A stretch of 64,000 bases of DNA from Dactylonectria macrodidyma (lineage: Eukaryota > Ascomycota > Sordariomycetes > Hypocreales > Nectriaceae), in NCBI GenBank assembly GCA_020744425.1, contig JAGMUV010000006.1, positions 744,001-808,000 on the forward strand, given 5' to 3'. Each line of letters begins with the position of its first letter. The stretch's first letter is position 1. The translations under genes were made by a program, and so were the position numbers. Positions 57,219 through 64,000 of the stretch are shown here, piece by piece. Under the pieces are notes generated by a model that did not search any database, was not told the origin of the DNA, and worked only from the letters and a program-made list of their open reading frames with translations.

Positions 57219-58408
57219 ATGTCTGGCTCGCAGCAGTTCGACCAAGTCTCCGGTGAACGTCCTTGTCGGGGTTATCGCCAGAGCGAAGCCGAGCGGCCCA
57301 CTGACAGCACTGTCAAAGAGGTATGCACTCACCATTTCCATTGCTTCCTTTGCCTGATCTGACCATTCGACTAGGACATCAAAATGGCTGCTCCCGAGTC
57401 CCCAAACAAGGTATGTCTGCATCTCTTTCGCATCCACCTCGACTGCACTCCTCTTGAACCCCTTCTTCTTCGTTGGCGACACCAGAGCAGAAAGGCCTTG
57501 GCATGGTGACTGGATTGCCGGCATCTTTCGCGAGATGCTGTGTGATCTAGATGCCTTGGCTCTGGGTTGTTCTCAACCCAGGCCGCTCTAGGGACATCTC
57601 ATGTCAGACCCTGACATCCGGCCCGGCGGCAGCGTAATTCGAGCGATTGCGGTTGGACTAGTGGCAACCCGCCGGGCGGAAAGGTGTCTCCTGGCTCAGT
57701 CAGGAATCATTATGACATGAAGATCCCGTGGGATCGCACCGGTTTGCACCGCAATGTACAGCCCAAACTTGCCTAGATGCACCTATGGCTCTTGATGTCT
57801 ATTGGAGGGACCACCTGGGGACTGTCCAGAAGTCGCACACATGCGTTCTGGGACCGGATCTCGAAGTTCAGCTGCTTGCGTTCTTGAGGATTCATAGTGC
57901 AGCTCGAGTGGCAGACATACTCAGTTGGGGATCCCTTGGCTGACGGATTGCACAGCAGATGACCGAAACCGAGCAGCCCGCCGAAAGCAACGCCTGGGTT
58001 AAGCTCACTGCCGAAGTCGCGGAGCACACCAAGCAGATCGAAGAAATCGACGACACGACCATCGCGAGCGGCAACGACATCTTCCAGCTCCAGGAGCACA
58101 CTCGGTGCCTCGAGGACACGATCGACGAGCTGTCCAAGGAGGTCCGCGGTCTCAAGCTCTGGCTCACAGAGCTCAACGCCGTCGTCGTGGAGATGAAGAA
58201 GCACGGCGGCCAAGCTCCCGAGGACGTCATGCAACGCTTCGTAGCTCGCATGACCCGGCTCCAGGGGCAGCATGAGGTTGGCTTCAACGCGACTGCTCCC
58301 TTTTCGGCAAACGACGATGACGGAGGTCGGTTCACTCGACTGGAGCAGGCGGTTCATGACTTGATTATGAACGATACTACCAACGGAGTGATTCGCCTGG
58401 GCATGTAA
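57219..58408 (+). CDS. Coiled-coil protein of unknown function
   Basis: Three exons, 57219-57320, 57375-57410 and 57956-58408, give 196 residues in frame. The first two introns' ends are clear (GTATGC...CTAG, and a GTATGT donor). The second intron would be 545 nt, very long for this organism, with acceptor CACAG before CAGATGACC. The N-terminus is short and polar (MSGSQQFDQVSGERPCRG). From about residue 60 the protein is a predicted coiled coil: WVKLTAEVAEHTKQIEEIDD, then LEDTIDELSKEVRGLKLWL. The C-terminus contains FTRLEQAVHDLIMNDTTNGV. No family was recognised. A TATA box and CT-rich leader suggest good expression. The third exon has an in-frame ATG at 57959, so an internal promoter making a shorter protein is possible. 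Confidence 0.68.
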
Positions 58409-58697
58409 GCCTGGGAGGATATTGCTCGGAAGTGGTGTTGATGATTGATGATAAGTCCATGAATAACAGGCCTTGGTGGAATTTGTGATACCCAACAAAT
58501 AGCTGCTCCATTAGTACTGGAAGAAACCTGGAATAAATACCATGACACAGCATCACGTCACACCAATGGCACCAATTGAATGTAACAAAGTCACTACTTT
58601 TATTTCTCTGCACACGCTATTCAATAGCCAGTCGACTCAACCAAAACAAGACTCGCTGTTCTGGGCGCTGTGACATGGTGTTGCCATCACCATACCC
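58409..58697. other. Short intergenic region between convergent genes
   Basis: About 290 bases between the stops of the coiled-coil gene and the AcrB-like gene, enough only for the two 3' untranslated regions. Confidence 0.5.
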
Positions 58698-61553
58698 TCA
58701 TCTCGGACTCGTCGGATCGCCGTTGCTACCGCTACCGCTGCCAGCGCTACCGCCAGCGCTGCCGCTCGCCCTAGCGTCACGACCCTCCCAAATGTGTCGC
58801 ACATTGTGAGGATCCGGCGCCGGTGAAGCAAACTCCTCGCCGCTGGACTGAGTGAAGCCACTAATGTTACTAAGCATGCTAGAGCTGCGGCCCCTGGATC
58901 GCGTCACTCGAGGCTCGAACGGAGGAAGTGGGTGCCACATAGACACGGGCGGTTGGACTGGCGCGGACACCGAAGGGCCTGCGTCACTGGAGCTGGGCCA
59001 CATGCTTGCTGACGGAAAGAGAGCAGGATTACCAAGGTTAGGATTCCATGGGCCTGATGATGTCGGTTGGAAAGGCGGTCCCAGTTGGGATGGTTGACTC
59101 CCATCAGGCATCCCCATCTCAAAGGGCATTCCGTTAGCGGAGTTAACGTACTCGTGGAAGGCCGAAATCTGCATCTGCTGGGTCCTGATGTACTCGCCAC
59201 GTGCTGCGTTAAGGGCGCGTACTTCAGCCAGACGCTCGTTGTAGTTCGCTTCAATCGCCACAACTTGATCCTGCCATACGGCGCGCTCCTGGTTTCGTCG
59301 CTCTGCCTCGTCCAGTCCTCGGGCGTTGGCATCGGTGATGTTGGCGAGCTCGTTCTCGACTTTGGCGATGCGGGTGGCAATCTTGTTCCGACGTGTGTTC
59401 AGATTCGAATTCTCCACCTCTTTGGCCTTAACTTCCTTTTCGAGCTTGGACTTGTGATCCTTGAAAGACTTTTGTGCAGCATCAAAGACCTTCTTTTCAG
59501 AAGCGTGCAGCTTTTCAACCTTCTTCTTACGATCGAGAAGCTCAGGGGCAGTGTCGAAGTTCTTGAGCTGTTCGGTGAGCTCTTCAGTGTCGCGCTCTGC
59601 CTGGGCCCTCTGGGTCTCTTGCTGGCGAATCTTTTGCTTGTACTTTTCGTCGTGGTTGCCAGCAGAAGCAAGTTGGTTGTCGGTCAGTTCATTGTCCTTC
59701 TTGAGCGCATTGATCCGGGTTTTCCACTCCTTGCGCAACATCTTCAGACGAGACTTTTCGTCTGCTAGTCTGGCTTCGGCGGCAGCAATGGAGGTCTTGA
59801 GCGTCGTGGCGGGGGAGTCAGGTCTGAGGGAGCGCTGGCCGTTGGGAAGCGCCGATGAAGTACCGTCTGCTTCTCGTAGGGTTGCCTGAATCGTTCGAAT
59901 ACTCGAGGTAAAGATGACTTCGTCTGTCTGGGTGTCTACGAACTCGCAAACATATTTGGATGCTGGTCGTAGACCGTAGATATCACCAGTCCAACGAGCC
60001 CCTTGCTTCGAATCCTCAGCGGAGTCTTCGATGGGGAAAATGCGAGTGGGTTGCCAGAATGCATTGTTCACCCTGACGTAAAAAGGCTTGGATGTGTCGA
60101 TACCTGATGGTCGTGGTGCATGGGTGTTGGGTGTTTGCGACTGGGAATTGTCGTCGTCGCTTTCGGGGAAATGACTGGTGCTGAAGCATACTTCGTCGCT
60201 ACCAATGTAGGATATCCATATTTGACAGGGCTGATTGTTGAACGGGGCGTTTCCTAAGTTGTGAATGTCGGTTGCGTTGGATCCAGCCGACTCGGACGCA
60301 GCATGGGAGAGCTCATACTCCTTCACCATGACAATCTTGGTGCTAGCGAGAGCTGCCCACAGCGGCTGCTGGAGGCGAACTTGAGTGCTTTGTTTTCTTC
60401 GTTTTTTGTTTGTTGACGGGCCAGGCGCTGGCTGAAAGCTCACATCCGTATCAGGCGTGGCAAATCCTGTGTCGTTGGACGCATCGCCAACCACACTAGG
60501 GGGCTTTCCCACCTCAGGATCGCTCACGCCAGTGGAGGCGTTAGCCTTTTCCCGCCTCAGATACCACTCCCGAACGTATCGGACAATGCCCTGGGTCAGG
60601 ATGTGAATCGCCAGAACACTTTTGATCCATCCATATGCACTCCTCTTATCGTACGTGGATGTGGTTGTTTCTAGAGGGTTATTGAAGACGATGGGGAGGC
60701 GCCAATGTTCCGGGATATGCCGAACTACACGACCCCAATGGGCGCGGGTTCCACGGAGAAGATGGTGGCCTATGACCCACATGAAGCATGTGGTGAGGCC
60801 GCGAGAAGTGCCATCTCTCGTACTGGTGCCTCCTCCTAACGTAATAGCGATGACAGGCTTGGCAAAGTCGAGGATAGCATCCTGGATCGGACCCCACAAA
60901 AATAGCCATATCAGGAGGAAGAAAAAATCCATACACAAGATAGTCACGAGAGAGGGCATGGTGGAGTTTCCGTCAAAAATCTCAGCCAGGTTGATGTTCA
61001 TGCCCGAGCTGGTGGTGACGGGAGGGACAAAGGTGAGGAAGGTGAAGATGGTATAGATGGCGGAGAGGGAGAGTGGCGGGACGTGCATGAGGATGATGAG
61101 GATGGCGAGGGTATCCTGCACGGGGAGAGACTTGAGAACGGTCGTGGCAAGGTCGAAAGGGCCAGAATCGCGGTGGACGTCGGCATTTTTCAAAGCATTG
61201 ACATCGATTTGGCGATGGCCGGCATCGACAATACCATTGGTACCCATGTTGGAATTACACGACTCGGACGAAGTCTCGGAAGCGAGAGAAGAGCGGCGCA
61301 GGGAGTCGTCGTTGGCACGGGAGTCGGACGAGGAGTTGTCGGGGTGCTTGGAGCCATTCACGAAGTTGTTGGCAGGCGTAGACGACCCTGCAGTACCGGT
61401 GACGCCATGGTCAGACCGGCGGGCAGGGCCGTCCCCGGTGCCTTTCTTGTCGGAGGGACGCCTGGCTGGGCCTACAAGACCATTCTCGTGGCGGGTGTCG
61501 CGGTGAGTAGCGGCGCCTTGCTGTCGCTTGCCCGAGCTCAAAGCGCGAGGCAT
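58698..61553 (-). CDS. acrB: AcrB-like protein (ubiquitination network signalling protein)
   Basis: Intron-free gene. Aspergillus AcrB was found through acriflavine resistance and linked genetically to the CreD/HulA ubiquitination network that affects carbon catabolite control; its biochemical role is unknown. The protein starts MPRALSSGKRQQG...RHENGLVGP, the usual AcrB N-terminus, so the start at 61553 (951 residues) is preferred over an upstream in-frame ATG at 61754 (1018 residues). A disordered Ser-rich region follows, then two or three membrane segments (VQDTLAILIILMHVPPLSL, ILCMDFFFLLIWLFLWGPIQ, MWVIGHHLLRGTRAHWG). A fibronectin-like domain is next (IWISYIGSDEVCFSTSHFPE, YGLRPASKYVCEFVDTQTDE). 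A long coiled coil occupies roughly residues 600-800, with a Pro/Ser-rich C-terminus. The C-terminal GSAGGSAGSGSGS comes from a short triplet repeat. Confidence 0.9.
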   Translation of the reverse strand: MPRALSSGKRQQGAATHRDTRHENGLVGPARRPSDKKGTGDGPARRSDHGVTGTAGSSTPANNFVNGSKHPDNSSSDSRANDDSLRRSSLASETSSESCNSNMGTNGIVDAGHRQIDVNALKNADVHRDSGPFDLATTVLKSLPVQDTLAILIILMHVPPLSLSAIYTIFTFLTFVPPVTTSSGMNINLAEIFDGNSTMPSLVTILCMDFFFLLIWLFLWGPIQDAILDFAKPVIAITLGGGTSTRDGTSRGLTTCFMWVIGHHLLRGTRAHWGRVVRHIPEHWRLPIVFNNPLETTTSTYDKRSAYGWIKSVLAIHILTQGIVRYVREWYLRREKANASTGVSDPEVGKPPSVVGDASNDTGFATPDTDVSFQPAPGPSTNKKRRKQSTQVRLQQPLWAALASTKIVMVKEYELSHAASESAGSNATDIHNLGNAPFNNQPCQIWISYIGSDEVCFSTSHFPESDDDNSQSQTPNTHAPRPSGIDTSKPFYVRVNNAFWQPTRIFPIEDSAEDSKQGARWTGDIYGLRPASKYVCEFVDTQTDEVIFTSSIRTIQATLREADGTSSALPNGQRSLRPDSPATTLKTSIAAAEARLADEKSRLKMLRKEWKTRINALKKDNELTDNQLASAGNHDEKYKQKIRQQETQRAQAERDTEELTEQLKNFDTAPELLDRKKKVEKLHASEKKVFDAAQKSFKDHKSKLEKEVKAKEVENSNLNTRRNKIATRIAKVENELANITDANARGLDEAERRNQERAVWQDQVVAIEANYNERLAEVRALNAARGEYIRTQQMQISAFHEYVNSANGMPFEMGMPDGSQPSQLGPPFQPTSSGPWNPNLGNPALFPSASMWPSSSDAGPSVSAPVQPPVSMWHPLPPFEPRVTRSRGRSSSMLSNISGFTQSSGEEFASPAPDPHNVRHIWEGRDARASGSAGGSAGSGSGSNGDPTSPR

Positions 61554-64000
61554 GCGCGACGACTTTTGACCTCTCCCACAGTCTGACGGACCCAGGAACC
61601 GTGTAAGGGCAGGGCCGGCAGCCGGGGCGAGTCTCTCGAGGAGGGACAGGCTGGCGAGACTTGGGGTCGCGGAGATCGAGGAGTGTCGCTCAGGACTCGT
61701 TGGTGAGGCAGGATCGTTTGGGGGGTGGCAGGTTGGCGGGGCGGATCGTCGCAACGGTCGATTTGGAGGATGACATGTGCATTCGACGGAGGCGTTCCCG
61801 TGGATGCCCTGGGAGGGAATGAGAGTCGACAGTCGACAGAGCGGGATCGCGGGGGAGCAGAACGATGGTGGATGTCTCGTAAGGTCTATTTGAATTTGAC
61901 TGCGTGGTGGTGAGACGGCATGGAGTCGTCTTGGCGGCTGTGGATGTGGATGTGGATGTGGATATGTGCGTGGTTGGTTGAGGTGGGAGATTTTTGGACG
62001 TGATGGCCGGTCGATGGTAGAAGTAAAAGGAATGGATCAAATGCAAATGGATGGACGGGAACGGGAATAGCGAGTCGAGAGCGGCGGGGCAAGGAATCCG
62101 CACTGTGCGCTGGGGTGTTTTCTGAACCTTCTGGCGTGGTGCACCGCGGCCACTGAAGATTAGTGGACTCAGACAGAACGCAGGCTGGATGTTAGTGGGC
62201 GTAGGGGGCAACGCGCGCAGCCAACCCGCCTGAAAACAACTTGTGTTGCCGCCACTGGAGACAAATCGGGCAGGAGTAGGACTTGAATCTACTTGGCTAT
62301 GGCGCTAGGAGCGTGGTTACGCAGGTGGGGATCTGGAGGGTCGACAGGTACTCGGTGGGTACCGAAAGCTGGAGCATGAGGCGACGGAGTGGCCCGTGAA
62401 GGCCGACCCTGGGTTATTTTCCTGCTGGCTTGCCGCGTGTGAGTGGCGAGAGGGCGGGGAATCTTCCCTGCTGAGCTGGTTGTTCCGGCACCAGGTTTCG
62501 CGTGTTCCTGGCGGTTAAACCCATAGCCCAAGATGGAGCGAACAGTGGACGCAGTGGGAAAGGTACGAAGTACGGGGGTGCTGCCGTGTTGTAGATACGC
62601 GGATGTCCTGGAGGCTTTGGTGGGAAAGCCGGAGCTGGTAATACGGGCAAGGGGGGTCGACAGGAGGCAGGGCCCAACAAGGATCGGGTGCGATGAGACG
62701 AGATGGACGGGACGGATGGAAGGACGAGGCGCTACTCTGAGCTGACATCTTCTCAACCCGCTGACAGTTTTATCATCCCGCTGACAGGTCCCAAAGGATG
62801 CCGCTGATCCATTGATGGAAGGGGAAACAGAATGCGAGCAAAAGCCTTACTACCGTCGCATTTCTCTTACAGAACGACATTGGGGATTATGGTTGCAGTG
62901 TTGCATCGAAGAGATAACGACGGGATTTCCCCATAATGGGCCAAGCAAGACAATGGCACCGTCCTGCGAACACTGTGTGCGAATCTGGCAAGCTTTGAGG
63001 GAGCATGGACAGCCTGGAGAGAACCATGGGCGACGAAAACAAGGCCCCATCCACATCCGTCACAAGACCCTCTGTTGACGTCGGCTCACTGTAACACCAA
63101 GTTTCTGATTCGCGAGGGTCTCTGTTATGGTTGGCACCGCCTTGGAGTGCGACGTGGAATGGTCCCGTAGCGCAGTTTGCATCATCGCCCGTGATTTGCT
63201 ATTTGCTGTTTGATGATATGAGTGATTGATTGTGTTGCCGCCTCACGTCTAGCTTCCCTTCCTCCCCACCGCCGCCTCGTGTCAATTCATGTCGGGGATA
63301 CGGCTGCACAGTATTACACAGCAGCCAACGCACAGCCATCTCAAACTTGACAGCTCAGGGCTACCACTACGTAAGACGAATCGCAGTCAAGACAAGACAC
63401 GCGACGCGTGCGCAAGCTGTCAACGCCTTCCCCCCCGCAAGGTTCATCCCGGAACTGCCGTTCGCTCCTCCACTTGAACAAATCAATCCCCAGCCTCATC
63501 GTCACTTTCCGATTGCCAGTGTCAGACGAGCCCATCCCATCGGGGCGGGGAAAGAGAAAGGGAAACTGCCGTCAAGCGCTACAGAAAGGTAGACTCTAGA
63601 GATGGCACATGTCAATCACCGGCATTCTGCCTAGACTTGCGAGCAGAGGGCAGTTGACGCAGCGAATGGGGAGTCGAGGCCCGCCATAAGTCCCCAGAGC
63701 TTAAGCTTTTTGGGGCATCCTCGCCCTTGTGAGCTTCTCGTCGGTCCGGAGTAGGGCTTTTCTGTTACTGCCCATTGGCGCTGACGTCGTTTGCGCCACG
63801 GGCTGCCGATTTGGGGGCGACAATGCCCTGAGCCGATCAAGGGGAAAATGGGCTGGCCAGGCATGGAAGCGAAGCATGGACACACGGACGGACACGGACC
63901 CCCAAGCCAGCGCCGGACAGGGGGGGAATCGATTCCGTGATTGTTGATGCCTCGGTTTGAGTCTGAGTCGTGTCGAGGCCATGAGCAGACAGAGAGCCGT
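61554..64000. other. Upstream flank of acrB and distal region, no supported gene
   Basis: About 2.4 kb. The nearest 700 bases should be the acrB promoter and leader. A hexanucleotide microsatellite (TGTGGA, four copies) lies at 61940-61965. The frames at 62289-62756 and 63230-63592 are Pro/Arg/Ser-rich and look non-coding. I saw no RNA gene. Confidence 0.5.
61940..61965. repeat. TGTGGA hexanucleotide microsatellite
   Basis: About four head-to-tail copies of TGTGGA (GGATGT) in the presumed leader or promoter of acrB; simple-sequence DNA with no coding role that I can support. Confidence 0.8.

Noticed and set aside
61554..61754. N-terminal extension of the AcrB-like protein from ATG 61754
   Set aside because: The added 67 residues are Pro/Ser-rich leader-like sequence, and the conserved AcrB N-terminus begins at the ATG at 61553.
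62289..62756. 155-codon minus-strand frame and a tRNA-like T-arm nearby (about 62255-62300)
   Set aside because: The protein is Pro/Arg/Ser-rich with no motif. The T-loop-like sequence lacks a matching acceptor stem and anticodon arm.

Overview
The window is nuclear DNA of a filamentous ascomycete (Pezizomycotina, most likely a Sordariomycete; I cannot name the species). The evidence is many short GT-AG introns of about 44-80 nt with CTAAC/CTGAC branch sites, pyrimidine-rich leaders, and fungal-only families: two Zn(II)2Cys6 regulators, an RTA1-like protein, an AcrB-like protein, and a saccharopine dehydrogenase of the fungal lysine pathway. No ribosomal RNA, CRISPR, plasmid or intact transposon was seen, and I found no convincing tRNA.

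Layout. 1-159 is the end of a plus-strand gene. 883-3.2 kb holds a minus-strand Zn-cluster activator (ACE3/CLR-4-like) followed by about 3.7 kb of gene-free upstream DNA with a dense cluster of CACTGTG motifs. 6.9-8.0 kb (minus, RTA1-like) and 8.9-11.7 kb (plus, sterol-glucosyltransferase-like with a Vps13/Atg2-like tail) share a divergent promoter. 11.7-16.8 kb is gene-poor. 16.8-17.9 kb encodes a GPI-anchored, Ser/Thr-rich surface protein. 20.2-21.6 kb is a TauD-type dioxygenase (minus). 24.2-28.2 kb is a second, multi-exon Zn-cluster factor. It is convergent with an unknown gene (28.8-29.9 kb) that carries an in-frame amber codon or an unusual intron. Next comes a block of degenerate tandem repeats (29.94-30.56 kb).

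31.4-58.7 kb is mostly conserved housekeeping: an OCRL-type inositol polyphosphate 5-phosphatase (minus), Dcp1 decapping subunit (plus), Hob3/Rvs161 BAR protein (minus), peptidyl-tRNA hydrolase (plus), a 4.8-kb gap with GATA-factor sites, a Mep/Amt ammonium transporter (plus), a GNAT-ankyrin protein (plus), saccharopine dehydrogenase Lys9 with two microexons and a GC-AG intron (plus), the HOOK-interacting protein FHIP with a 9-nt first coding exon (minus), and two divergent coiled-coil proteins of unknown function. An AcrB-like membrane/coiled-coil protein (58.7-61.6 kb, minus) follows. The last 2.4 kb shows no gene I can support.

There is no obvious gene cluster or operon-like unit; neighbours do unrelated jobs (RNA decay, membrane trafficking, nitrogen and lysine metabolism, transcription). 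Exon boundaries were placed by eye from reading frame, splice signals and protein-family knowledge. They are predictions, strongest for Lys9, Hob3, FHIP, the transporter, RTA1 and the dioxygenase. The most unusual points are the tandem repeat block, the CACTGTG cluster, the glucosyltransferase tail, the amber-interrupted gene and the splicing oddities. I did not find a clear previously undescribed system.
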